A stretch of DNA of 14,333 bases, from NCBI GenBank assembly GCA_003695045.1, contig RFJB01000023.1:1-14333 (forward strand), given 5' to 3'. The notes beneath the pieces are model-generated. The model had not been told where the DNA came from. It did not search any database and worked only from the letters and a program-made list of their open reading frames with translations. The position numbers and the translations under genes are program-made. This stretch comes from Candidatus Woesearchaeota archaeon. Its GTDB lineage: Archaea > Nanobdellota > Nanobdellia > Woesearchaeales > J091. Positions within the stretch are counted from its first letter, which is position 1. The number at the start of each line of letters is the position of its first letter. Shown one piece after another: positions 1 to 6,651 of this stretch.

Positions 1-809
1 GCCTTGAGCTTTTTTGCCGCATCGCTCGGCTTCATGTCGCCCTGCCTGATGACTGCCGTGTCTGAGCAGTGGGCTTTCACCGCAGAAGGGGGACCGCACA
101 TGAAGAGCCGGTCGCCTTCCGGCTTCAGCTCGAGGATGCCCGCTGCCAGCTCTATCATCGGCTGGTGGTAGGTGGTCTTGCCCCGTATCATAAAAGCCCC
201 CTTCGGCATGAACTCGCCCGCGTTCGTTTCCTTCGTGACCTGCTCCGGCTTCACATGGAACACCTTCAATGTTCCCAGGCCGAGCTTCCAAGCTCTCGAG
301 AAGGAGGCGGTTGCCTGGGCCGCTTCTTCCAGGGTTGCATCCCCAATTGCTTCCGGCTCCGGCTCCTTTTCCGTTATTTTGCCGTCTTCCAGTCTTATTC
401 CTGCCTTTATCACGAAAAAGGGGCTGCCGGCCATATCAGTATGAAACACAATGTCATTGCTGTCCGTATGCTTCTTGATTACAATCTCGTTTGTGGTTGC
501 ATCCCTTCCGCCTATGACAAGAAATCCCTCTGAACTGAAAAACCACCTGAACTTTTCAAACCACCTCTTCTTTCTCTTTGCCCTCTCCTTCAGCCTTTTC
601 AATTCTTCCTGCTTCTCAATCTCTTTCTCGCTCTGCCTCCTGAGCTTTTCGAGCTTTTCCTCCATCTTTTTGATGGCTTCTTTTGCTCCCTCCGCCTTTG
701 CTTTCAGCTTCTTCGCCCTGTCAAAATACCTTGAGGCGTTCTCCTCCAGCGAGAGCTCGTAGTCAAGAACTATTTCTTTAGGTGTTTCATTAGATGTCTT
801 ATCAGGCAT
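1..809 (-). CDS. NFACT-R (DUF814) RNA-binding domain protein without NFACT-N; 3' end outside window
   Basis: The 269 codons visible run off the left edge of the window. The start at 809 is firm because an in-frame TAG lies two codons upstream. Residues 1-30 are an acidic leader. Residues 30-85 are a Lys/Glu-rich coiled coil. From about residue 86 an NFACT-R domain begins, with the family signatures KFRWFFSSEGFLVIGGRDA (87-105) and DIVFHTDMAGSPFFVIK (119-135). In NEMF/Rqc2/RqcH proteins this domain follows NFACT-N, HhH and coiled-coil parts, binds stalled 60S/50S-tRNA complexes and supports C-terminal tailing. Here the NFACT-N and HhH parts are missing, so only the coiled-coil plus NFACT-R half is encoded. 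It lies 22 bases after the TIM-barrel gene and is probably co-transcribed with it. Family assignment is strong; a role in ribosome quality control is inferred. Confidence 0.85.
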   Translation of the reverse strand, partial: MPDKTSNETPKEIVLDYELSLEENASRYFDRAKKLKAKAEGAKEAIKKMEEKLEKLRRQSEKEIEKQEELKRLKERAKRKKRWFEKFRWFFSSEGFLVIGGRDATTNEIVIKKHTDSNDIVFHTDMAGSPFFVIKAGIRLEDGKITEKEPEPEAIGDATLEEAAQATASFSRAWKLGLGTLKVFHVKPEQVTKETNAGEFMPKGAFMIRGKTTYHQPMIELAAGILELKPEGDRLFMCGPPSAVKAHCSDTAVIRQGDMKPSDAAKKLK

Positions 810-831
810 TTCCTAAACCTTCTGTTCAATC

Positions 832-3075
832 CTATTCAAGGGGCACGCCGCTCCACAGGGTCCAGTCGTTTGAGGGAGCGTAGCTTCCAAAGATGAAATA
901 GGGCGGGTAGCTCCTTCCAAAGTAGGATCCCTGAATGTTGGTCCATGACTGCGCGCTCGGAGCGCCCATCCTGACAGGGCCTCCTGCAGTGCCGTAGATG
1001 TTGTGCCCCAGGTGCCTCCACGTTTTCATAACACCCCAGAAGTCGCCCTGGTCGGTTGATGCGTCGGCGCCGGGCTCGACCGTTATTGCCTTGTCATAGC
1101 CGTACTTCTTGAGGATGCTGATGACCTCCCTGATTGGCGCGTTTCCCTGGCCGGGGGCAAGATGCTCGTCCTGATAGCCGTAATTGTCCACCAGATGGAC
1201 GTTTCCAATAAGGCCGTTCTTCGCAAGGTCTTCGACCTGCTCAAGATACCATTTCTTGAACGCCTTCTCGTTCTCCTCCGGGCTCTTCCTCGGGTCGGGC
1301 TGGAAGTACTTTCTCCACATGTTCAGGTGCCCGGTGTCGAGCGTTACCTTGATATGCCTCTCAGCGAGCTTTTCCGCCTCCTTCCTGCTGATCCCCTTCT
1401 GATAGTAAGGGTTCAGCCCGGGCTTCCATGTTCCGGGCTTTCCGTCAGGCGGCTTGAAGTAGTCGCCGTCCGATTCCATCCAGGGCAGTTTCTTCTTGGT
1501 AAGCATGTCCGCAAACGTCTTTCTTACTTCCTTCACAAGCCACTTGAGCTCCTGGGGGTGACCCGCGAACCTTTCGGGGAAAATGTTCTCAAGGTTGAGG
1601 ACAAGAGGGTTCTTCGGGTCCTTTGTGAGGCGGTATGCATCATATGCTGCTTCCGCATAGCCCCTGACGCCGTGCTCTTTCAGGAATTTCTCCGGAGTAG
1701 TGAGATGCCTCATGGTCTCCATCGCGTCGTGCGCCTGCATTTCCTGCGAGGTTGATGCCTCCTGCTCGAACTCAAGGCGGGCGTTGAGCTCCTTTATGCG
1801 CTGGTCTATCAGTTCAGTGGGCATCTTCAGTTCAGGAGCTAAGAGGTCTCCCGCGTATCTCATCAAGTCGGTGTCCTGCTTCAGCAGCTTCCACTTTTCC
1901 TTGTCGTCAATGCCCATCTCTTTCTTGCGCCAGTATTCTTTCAGTTCTTCAAGCTTCTTCTTTGCCTTTAGAACCTTGTCTATGTCTTCAGCATACTGCA
2001 GCGCCCAGCCCCTGCTGTGGGTTGCCTGCGTCTCAAGAGTTGACTTGAGGAACATCTCCCTGCCGGTCATTCTTTCCTTGAAGGTGGGTTCGCGGCCCAT
2101 TATTTTCTTGAAGTACTGATTGTACTCCTGGGCTTCCCTCTCGAAGTCGTCGTGGTGGACATACCTTACTTTGAAGCGCCCTGTTTCGGGGTCATACTCC
2201 GGAACTCTTCCCCCTGAAAGCTTGTCCGTCTGGAATGTCTGGAATCTTATGTTGAAAGGATCTTCGACAAGGTTGCCGTCGTAGTCGATGTAGTCGCCCG
2301 GCCTGACTATGTTCCCGTTCTTGTCCCTGTAGGGTTTTTTCTCCTTGCTTCTCAGCCAGACGGGCTGCGCCACAAGCCGGTCGCCCTGGACTGTCTGCAT
2401 TACCTGCCCTGTCCTGTCGTCAAGAAGCTGGAATGAGAAGTCGGCCGCTTCAGTCGTGCGCTGCCTGAACATGAGGCGTCCGGTTTTCGGGTCTCTCGCG
2501 TAGTTCTTTCTGAGAGTTCCGTCCTCGTTCATTATCTGGCCGTCGGGGTATATGTGCGTCAGCGGCCTCTCGAACTCTCCTGTGTGGACGACAACGCTTC
2601 CTCCTCCTGCAACATCTGCCGCGAACTGTATGGCTCTTGTTATGTCTGTTCTTGCCTGCTGCCATCTCGTGTTTGAGAAGTTTCCTGCCTGGTCCTGGCC
2701 GGTCATTCCCATTATGTTGTATGCAGCGTGAGTCGTGAACTTTACCTCGTTTGCCTTCGCAAGCTCTTTCAACGCCTGCCTTGCTTCCCTGCCCCACATG
2801 CCGGGCGTTTGGGCGTTCCTGTTTCCGGAGAAAGCGCCCGGGAATCCTATCTCTATGTTGCCTATGCCCTGCCTTATCTTTGCGGCGACACCCTCAACAT
2901 TTCCTGCCGCTATTCCCAGGGGAACAGACATTCCAATATCGCTTATCTTGACGCCCTCGTGCGGCTCGTTCAGCTCCCAGTCCTCCGGCGTAAGTTCGCT
3001 GTCCGGAATGCCGAGGGGCGCGGTGGGCGCGAATTCGCCTTCCCTGTCCTTGAAGTATCCTTCCCCGAATCTCAT
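832..3075 (-). CDS. Xylose isomerase-like / endonuclease IV-like TIM-barrel protein with large insertion
   Basis: This is a 747-aa protein of the AP-endonuclease-2/xylose isomerase-like TIM-barrel superfamily, which is usually about 270-300 aa. Barrel strands carry TTHAAYN (H116), VVVHTGEF (H164), LNLENIF (E496), TLDTGHLNMW (D580, H583), NVHLVDN (H627), DEHLAPGQG (D636, H638) and TVEPGAD (E667). These fit, in order, the nine zinc ligands of E. coli endonuclease IV. Between H164 and E496 lie about 330 residues where Nfo has 36: a beta-rich part with DxxTG turns (174-303), then a charged helical part (about 307-470). Residues 690-747 form a Gly/Pro/aromatic-rich tail. The fold suggests either a DNA-repair nuclease or a sugar isomerase/epimerase, and the sequence alone does not decide. 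Start ATG 3075 is the first in frame; no Shine-Dalgarno is visible. Confidence 0.85.
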   Translation of the reverse strand: MRFGEGYFKDREGEFAPTAPLGIPDSELTPEDWELNEPHEGVKISDIGMSVPLGIAAGNVEGVAAKIRQGIGNIEIGFPGAFSGNRNAQTPGMWGREARQALKELAKANEVKFTTHAAYNIMGMTGQDQAGNFSNTRWQQARTDITRAIQFAADVAGGGSVVVHTGEFERPLTHIYPDGQIMNEDGTLRKNYARDPKTGRLMFRQRTTEAADFSFQLLDDRTGQVMQTVQGDRLVAQPVWLRSKEKKPYRDKNGNIVRPGDYIDYDGNLVEDPFNIRFQTFQTDKLSGGRVPEYDPETGRFKVRYVHHDDFEREAQEYNQYFKKIMGREPTFKERMTGREMFLKSTLETQATHSRGWALQYAEDIDKVLKAKKKLEELKEYWRKKEMGIDDKEKWKLLKQDTDLMRYAGDLLAPELKMPTELIDQRIKELNARLEFEQEASTSQEMQAHDAMETMRHLTTPEKFLKEHGVRGYAEAAYDAYRLTKDPKNPLVLNLENIFPERFAGHPQELKWLVKEVRKTFADMLTKKKLPWMESDGDYFKPPDGKPGTWKPGLNPYYQKGISRKEAEKLAERHIKVTLDTGHLNMWRKYFQPDPRKSPEENEKAFKKWYLEQVEDLAKNGLIGNVHLVDNYGYQDEHLAPGQGNAPIREVISILKKYGYDKAITVEPGADASTDQGDFWGVMKTWRHLGHNIYGTAGGPVRMGAPSAQSWTNIQGSYFGRSYPPYFIFGSYAPSNDWTLWSGVPLE

Positions 3076-3113
3076 TTTTCAGCCCGTGCGTTTCTTTTCC
3101 ACTTTCTTTGTTT

Positions 3114-3128
3114 CTTTTAATTTGTTAA
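3114..3128 (-). promoter_or_regulatory. Possible TATA element before the TIM-barrel gene
   Basis: On the minus strand this AT-rich stretch reads TTAACAAATTAAAAG. Its centre is about 45 nt before the ATG at 3075, within the 62-bp gap after the coiled-coil gene. It could give a separate transcript with a leader of about 18 nt. The match is weak, and read-through from the promoter at 5116-5125 is equally possible. Confidence 0.3.
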
Positions 3129-3137
3129 TCTGTCGCC

Positions 3138-3620
3138 TCAACCCATTGTGTATTTCTTTATCTGCTCCAGCAGGCCCATTGAAGCGGTGAGCTTCTCAGC
3201 GACCTCCTTTGACGGGTTGATGTACTTGAATGCTGAGATTGTGCCTTCAATCTTTGCTACTTCCTGCTTCTGTTCCTCATTGAGGGTTCTGTAATTCACG
3301 AATGCCTGCAGTGTTTCAAGGTCCTTTTCAAGCCGGTACTGTATGCCTGTGCTGTCCGCGACAATCATGCCTGTTCTTTCTTCCAGGTTTTTGTCTTCTT
3401 CCTGTTCCTGCCCGAAGAGCTGCTCAAGGTTTACCGGCTCCTGCTCGGGAACAGCAACCCCTTCAAGCTTTCTCTTTCTTTCAAGTTCCTTTATCTGCTC
3501 CTTTTCCAGTTTGGCTGCTTCCCTGAGTTCTTCTTCAACCTGCTTTTCAAATTCCTTAAGGAGCCGGAGGCGTTCCTCCGGGTCGTCAATTTTTTTTATT
3601 TCCTCGAGCGTGAGCTTCAT
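3138..3620 (-). CDS. Small charged coiled-coil protein, unrecognised
   Basis: This 160-aa protein is not one I recognise. Residues 5-56 are an almost continuous Glu/Lys/Leu/Arg-rich helix likely to form a coiled coil. An acidic Gln/Glu linker follows (58-83), then a second helical part (95-158). There are no cysteines, signal peptide or membrane segment. Start ATG 3620 is chosen because it lies 5 bases after the stop of the 485-aa gene; a longer frame from 3680 would overlap that gene by 55 bases without support. No clear ribosome binding site is seen, so translation is probably coupled to the upstream gene. The tight pairing suggests the two products work together, perhaps as a complex. That is inference from gene order. 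Confidence 0.8.
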   Translation of the reverse strand: MKLTLEEIKKIDDPEERLRLLKEFEKQVEEELREAAKLEKEQIKELERKRKLEGVAVPEQEPVNLEQLFGQEQEEDKNLEERTGMIVADSTGIQYRLEKDLETLQAFVNYRTLNEEQKQEVAKIEGTISAFKYINPSKEVAEKLTASMGLLEQIKKYTMG

Positions 3621-3625
3621 CGGGA

Positions 3626-5083
3626 TCAGCCCCAATGCATCATGCCGTGGGCTTTCTTGTATTCCTTGTATGTCTGCCATATGTCGCGCTTCGCGACGGA
3701 GCCAGCAAGCTTCCGCTCTTTGGATATTATGAACGCGAGCTTTCTGTCTTTTTTGGGACCTTTGGCTGATTTTCCTCCGAGGGCTCCGAAGAGTTCTATG
3801 AAACCCTTGAATACCGATGTGAAAGGGTCTGCTGCAGACGGCAGTTTTACTTCCTTCTTCTCCGGCTTTTTCGGGATGTATGCTTCTTCGCCCGCTTCTG
3901 CAAGGTAGCGTTCAAGTTCTTCTCCCAGGGCTTCCATTGCCGCTTTCACGCTTCCGTCTATTACTTCAAGCAGTTCCATCTCTTCCCTTGCCTTGAGTTT
4001 CATGTAGTTCTCTATTTCCTCCTTCGTCCAGGCGTATGCCCTCAGTGTCACCTCAACCCTGCCTACATGGATGGGCCCCTTCTGGTAGCCCTCCTGCTGG
4101 TAGTTCATTGACGGGGTGGTCCTGTAAAAGAAGTGCGCCAGCACAACAGAGTAGACGTGCTCGTTGGTGTACGGCTCTGAATCAAGCGGCATGTCTGTCG
4201 GCAGTTTTTTCGCCATCACTTCAAGTTCTATGAGGCTGCTTTCAAACGCAGTCACGAGGTCGGGAGACCTGTCGTTCGTGCTTTGCAGCATGAGTTTTCT
4301 CACGTTTCGCAGGTAGGGTTTCACCCAGGTCATGTACATCTTGATTATCTCGTAATGCTGTTTGAGGTATTTCAGCGTGAATTTCCTCTTTGTTTTCAGC
4401 TCCGCGAATGTTGCCTCCTTCCATTCAAGGTATGCCCTGAGTTTTCTCTTGAGGACTTCCCTTACTTTGCGGTTGAAGTCAAGCCGGTCAACCATCTCGT
4501 CGACTTCTTTCGCTGATTTTGGATGTGTGGAGAAGAAGAGGTCGGGCAGCACGGTGAATGCAAGTTCTCGGGCCATTCCATAGACGGACGCAGGGTTTTT
4601 AGAGCCCTGCTCCACGAGGTCTATCCATATGCCTTTCAGGGTTATTTCCGCGCTTTCGGAGCTTCTTGAGTTGGAGTAGCTGTCTTCATAGTAGCTTAGG
4701 CGCTCGTCTATTATTCTCAGTTCTCTGACAAGCTGGAACAGTTCCTTGACCATCTTGCCGATTGTTGCGAGAAACTGGGATGCCTTTTCCTGGTTTATTC
4801 CTATGCGCTGCCACGCAGAGCCGAAGAATGCGGAATGCTCCGATGCGCTGAAAAGGTCTGTCAGCTTTTGCACGTCAACAAAGCCCCTGTCCTGCCTTAT
4901 GAACTGGAGGCACCAGTAGTAAGTTTCTTCCACGCTCAGGTTGGGCGCTTCAAGAACCAGCCGGTACCTGCGGACGGGCTTCGGAAAGTTTGTTGTTCCG
5001 TAAACTGACATGCCCTGGGCTTCGGAGCTTTTTCCGAGTTCTATTTTCTCCTCTTCAAACCCGAAGTCCTTGACGCTTACCAT
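3626..5083 (-). CDS. Unrecognised 485-aa alpha-helical protein
   Basis: I do not recognise this 485-aa protein and see no catalytic motif. After a short acidic start, residues 36-60 read like a beta strand followed by a helix (RRYRLVLEAPNLSVEETYYW). Most of 60-290 is predicted helix rich in aromatic and charged residues, including a strongly basic stretch (203-265, many Lys/Arg/Tyr). Residues 335-352 (GPIHVGRVEVTLRAYAWT) look like paired beta strands. A charged helix (354-400) leads to a Lys/Glu/Pro linker (402-415). The tail (443-485) is basic and ends in HGMMHWG. There is no signal peptide or membrane span. The basic stretches allow nucleic-acid binding, but this is unproven. It is the first gene of the minus-strand block, with a clear promoter. 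Confidence 0.82.
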   Translation of the reverse strand: MVSVKDFGFEEEKIELGKSSEAQGMSVYGTTNFPKPVRRYRLVLEAPNLSVEETYYWCLQFIRQDRGFVDVQKLTDLFSASEHSAFFGSAWQRIGINQEKASQFLATIGKMVKELFQLVRELRIIDERLSYYEDSYSNSRSSESAEITLKGIWIDLVEQGSKNPASVYGMARELAFTVLPDLFFSTHPKSAKEVDEMVDRLDFNRKVREVLKRKLRAYLEWKEATFAELKTKRKFTLKYLKQHYEIIKMYMTWVKPYLRNVRKLMLQSTNDRSPDLVTAFESSLIELEVMAKKLPTDMPLDSEPYTNEHVYSVVLAHFFYRTTPSMNYQQEGYQKGPIHVGRVEVTLRAYAWTKEEIENYMKLKAREEMELLEVIDGSVKAAMEALGEELERYLAEAGEEAYIPKKPEKKEVKLPSAADPFTSVFKGFIELFGALGGKSAKGPKKDRKLAFIISKERKLAGSVAKRDIWQTYKEYKKAHGMMHWG

Positions 5084-5115
5084 CTTTTTTCCTTTCTTTT
5101 TCTTTGCGTTTCCGG

Positions 5116-5125
5116 TTTAAAAACC
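5116..5125 (-). promoter_or_regulatory. TATA box for the 485-aa gene and downstream block
   Basis: On the minus strand this reads GGTTTTTAAA, preceded by a purine-rich GGAAAA stretch that could serve as BRE. Its centre is about 37 nt upstream of the ATG at 5083, which gives a leader of roughly 10 nt. AAAGGAAAAAAG just before the ATG may act as a weak Shine-Dalgarno. Confidence 0.65.
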
Positions 5126-5162
5126 TTTTCCGCTTTTCAGACCTCAAACTACCTCGGTTTAG

Positions 5163-5178
5163 TATACATATTTGTATA
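5163..5178. repeat. AT-rich inverted repeat between yhbY-like gene and 485-aa gene
   Basis: TATACA and TGTATA arms flank a 4-base TATT spacer. It sits about 40 bp upstream of the TATA box at 5116-5125 and 20 bp beyond the YhbY-like stop codon. It could be an operator for the minus-strand block. It is less likely a terminator, as the arms are short and no T-run follows on the minus strand. Confidence 0.4.
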
Positions 5179-5198
5179 TCTTTATATTCTTTTCTGTT

Positions 5199-5561
5199 TT
5201 AAGGGGTTGGTTTGTTGTGTCCGCTCTCCTTCTTATGGCCGCTCTTGCGGTCAGCGCGCTTTATTTTGCGCTTCAGCCCCTCAAGGGGCTTCTTTCTCGC
5301 GAGAGCGAAAGTGTTCCCCACAGAAAAAACAAGAACGCTGTCTGTCAGCGAGGCAACAATGGAAGGAATCTCCCTTATCTCCGCCTTGGAATGAATGCCT
5401 ACAAACGCCTTAAGCATCTTTATCTTGACAATCTCCCGCGTGCGGAGCTGTTTTCTTATCTCCTGGACCTGGCTGTCGCTAAGCCCGGACTTGCCTATTC
5501 TCACAGTCGGTTCCAGTGTTTTCGCCTTCCGCCGCAGCAGAATGCGTCTCGCCTCGTTCAT
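5199..5561 (-). CDS. CRS1-YhbY (CRM) domain RNA-binding protein
   Basis: This 120-aa protein matches the YhbY family across residues 1-95. The opening helix (NEARRILLRRKAK) leads to the GxxG-type loop RIGKSGLSDS (21-30, G23 and G26). The KIKML strand (46-50) follows, then a helix with SIVASLTDSVLVFSVGNTFALAR (67-89) closing the fold. Bacterial YhbY binds pre-50S subunits, and plant CRM proteins bind introns; the archaeal protein is presumed to act in ribosome assembly or on rRNA. Residues 96-120 are a Lys/Arg/His-rich tail, typical of a flexible RNA-binding extension. It is transcribed divergently from the carbonic-anhydrase-like gene. The start at 5561 fits a TATA box 28 nt upstream, so the mRNA is probably leaderless. 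Confidence 0.92.
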   Translation of the reverse strand: MNEARRILLRRKAKTLEPTVRIGKSGLSDSQVQEIRKQLRTREIVKIKMLKAFVGIHSKAEIREIPSIVASLTDSVLVFSVGNTFALARKKPLEGLKRKIKRADRKSGHKKESGHNKPTP

Positions 5562-5585
5562 GTCTTATGAGTGGGCGCCGGTGTG

Positions 5586-5593
5586 TTTTAAAG
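5586..5593 (-). promoter_or_regulatory. TATA box of the YhbY-like gene
   Basis: Minus-strand CTTTAAAA, with its centre about 28 nt upstream of the ATG at 5561, implies a leaderless transcript. It shares a 78-bp divergent region with the promoter at 5610-5617. Confidence 0.7.
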
Positions 5594-5609
5594 ATATCGG
5601 ATGAAAATG

Positions 5610-5617
5610 TTTTTATA
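5610..5617 (+). promoter_or_regulatory. TATA box of the gamma-carbonic-anhydrase-like gene
   Basis: TTTTTATA, with its centre 26-27 nt upstream of the ATG at 5640 and no Shine-Dalgarno after it, points to leaderless transcription. Confidence 0.75.
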
Positions 5618-5639
5618 GAACGCTTCCCGAATTCAGCGC

Positions 5640-6152
5640 ATGATAAAGGGCTTTGGCAGCACGGAGCCGGACGCCGAAAAAGCGTTGTTCATAGCGCCCA
5701 ACGCGACGCTTGTGGGCGATGTGTCCCTTGGGGAGGGCTCCTCCGTGTGGTACAACGCGGTTCTCAGGGCTGACGAGAACAAGATTATTGTCGGCAGGAA
5801 CTCAAACATCCAGGACAACAGCACGATTCATGTCACCCGTGAAAAGCCGTGCACGGTGGGAGACAACGTCTCAGTGGGGCACAACGCTGTTCTGCATGCA
5901 TGCACAGTGGAGGATGAGTGCATAATAGGAATGAATGCCACAGTCCTCACAGGCGCGGTAATAGGAAGGGGCTCAATCGTGGCAGCCGGCAGCGTAGTCA
6001 GGGAAGGAACCATTGTCCCGGAAATGTCCCTTGTCGCGGGCGTGCCGGCGCAGGTGAAGAAATCCCTCGGAAAGAAAGAGCTGGCAATGATACGGGAGAA
6101 CTCGCAGGAATACGTCCGCCTTGCGAAGCAGCATTCTGAGCAGTTCATTTAA
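5640..6152 (+). CDS. Gamma-class carbonic anhydrase family protein (left-handed beta-helix)
   Basis: This 170-aa protein has the normal length of the CamH/YrdA/CaiE group. Hexapeptide repeats (for example ATLVGD, TVGDNV, CIIGMN, VIGRGS) build a left-handed beta-helix from about 18 to 135, followed by a C-terminal helix (143-168). The three zinc histidines are present as H64 (NSTIHV), H81 and H86 (VGHNAVLHACTV), with the expected spacing. R43 and Q58 (VLRAD, NIQDN) match the conserved Arg and Gln of the active site. The acidic loop with the proton-shuttle Glu of M. thermophila Cam is absent, as in CamH. The likely activity is CO2 hydration in a cytoplasmic trimer, since no signal peptide is seen. 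Related acyltransferases and inactive paralogs cannot be excluded. Confidence 0.9.
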   Translation: MIKGFGSTEPDAEKALFIAPNATLVGDVSLGEGSSVWYNAVLRADENKIIVGRNSNIQDNSTIHVTREKPCTVGDNVSVGHNAVLHACTVEDECIIGMNATVLTGAVIGRGSIVAAGSVVREGTIVPEMSLVAGVPAQVKKSLGKKELAMIRENSQEYVRLAKQHSEQFI

Positions 6153-6162
6153 TAGACTTCCG

Positions 6163-6193
6163 TTTGTGATTGTTTTGTTGTTGTTCTGCTGTT
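6163..6193 (+). terminator. T-rich stretch after the carbonic-anhydrase-like gene
   Basis: The first part of the 149-bp gap 6153-6301 is T-rich (GTTTGTGATTGTTTTGTTGTTG and on) without a preceding hairpin, as in archaeal intrinsic termination. The rest of the gap holds only the promoter at 6271-6280; I see no RNA gene or additional reading frame with support. Confidence 0.4.
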
Positions 6194-6270
6194 GAAGAGA
6201 GGGTAGGGGTGTCTGCCAGAGTTGACATGCAGCTTCTGTTTCTGCCCCCTGCTGTGCAGTACTCGGCAAC

Positions 6271-6280
6271 AAATAAAAAA
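6271..6280 (+). promoter_or_regulatory. TATA box of the CPMC thioredoxin-like gene
   Basis: AAATAAAAAA, with its centre about 27 nt upstream of the ATG at 6302, fits the spacing of neighbouring leaderless promoters. A GAGGGG just before the ATG could add ribosome contact if a leader exists. Confidence 0.55.
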
Positions 6281-6301
6281 GAAACCACAGAAGAGGGGCT
6301 T

Positions 6302-6619
6302 ATGAGAGCGCTTCTTTTCAGTTCCCCCACATGCCCGATGTGCCCGAAAGCAGAGAGGGTTGCGAGAAAGGTGTTTCCCAACTATGCTTCTCACGGCCTT
6401 TCTTACGAGAAATACCGCGTGAACAAAGGACCGGGAAAAGAGTTCGCCGCGAAGTATTACATCATGGGAACGCCCACAATACTCTTTCTTGACGAGGAAG
6501 GCAACGAGGTAAAGCGCATTGTCGGAGCTCCCTCTCTGGAGTCGCTCACAAAAACCGTTGAGAAGCTTCTGGGGCTCAGGAAGGAATCAGGATTCCTCTC
6601 CAGATTGTTCGGCAGGTAA
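6302..6619 (+). CDS. Thioredoxin/glutaredoxin-fold protein with CPMC active site
   Basis: This 105-aa protein opens directly on the first beta strand of a thioredoxin fold (MRALLFSSPTCPMC). The redox motif is C11-P-M-C14, with the cis-proline at MGTPT (P58) and the final strands ILFLDEEGNEVKRIVG (60-75) and helix (78-91). A short basic tail ends LSRLFGR. It is expected to reduce or form disulfides in the cytoplasm; its partner is unknown. The frame stays open upstream to 6170, but the extension is not fold-like. The TATA position and the usual thioredoxin N-terminus both favour ATG 6302. It lies 149 bp after the carbonic-anhydrase-like gene and has its own promoter. Confidence 0.85.
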   Translation: MRALLFSSPTCPMCPKAERVARKVFPNYASHGLSYEKYRVNKGPGKEFAAKYYIMGTPTILFLDEEGNEVKRIVGAPSLESLTKTVEKLLGLRKESGFLSRLFGR

Positions 6620-6621
6620 CA

Positions 6622-6630
6622 CTTATTAAT
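6622..6630 (+). promoter_or_regulatory. TATA box of the 213-aa orphan gene
   Basis: CTTATTAAT, starting three bases after the stop of the CPMC gene, has its centre 26 nt before the ATG at 6652. The mRNA is expected to be leaderless. Confidence 0.65.
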
Positions 6631-6651
6631 CTCCTTTTCCATTATTTCTCC

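Noticed and set aside
69..533. Plus-strand 154-aa open frame
   Set aside because: It is a shadow of the NFACT-R gene on the other strand; its translation has no recognisable fold and no promoter.
1162..1755. Plus-strand 197-aa open frame
   Set aside because: It lies wholly inside the TIM-barrel gene, whose metal-site motifs on the minus strand are decisive.
3621..3680. Longer N-terminus of the 160-aa coiled-coil protein
   Set aside because: It would overlap the 485-aa gene's end by 55 bases, while ATG 3620 follows that gene's stop by 5 bases and begins a regular helix.
5172..5570. Plus-strand 132-aa open frame with hydrophobic start and a nearby TATA-like stretch
   Set aside because: It overlaps the YhbY-like gene almost completely, and the minus-strand translation matches a known family over its whole length.
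6170..6301. Upstream extension of the CPMC thioredoxin-like frame
   Set aside because: The extension precedes the first strand of the thioredoxin fold and lies upstream of the TATA box at 6271-6280.
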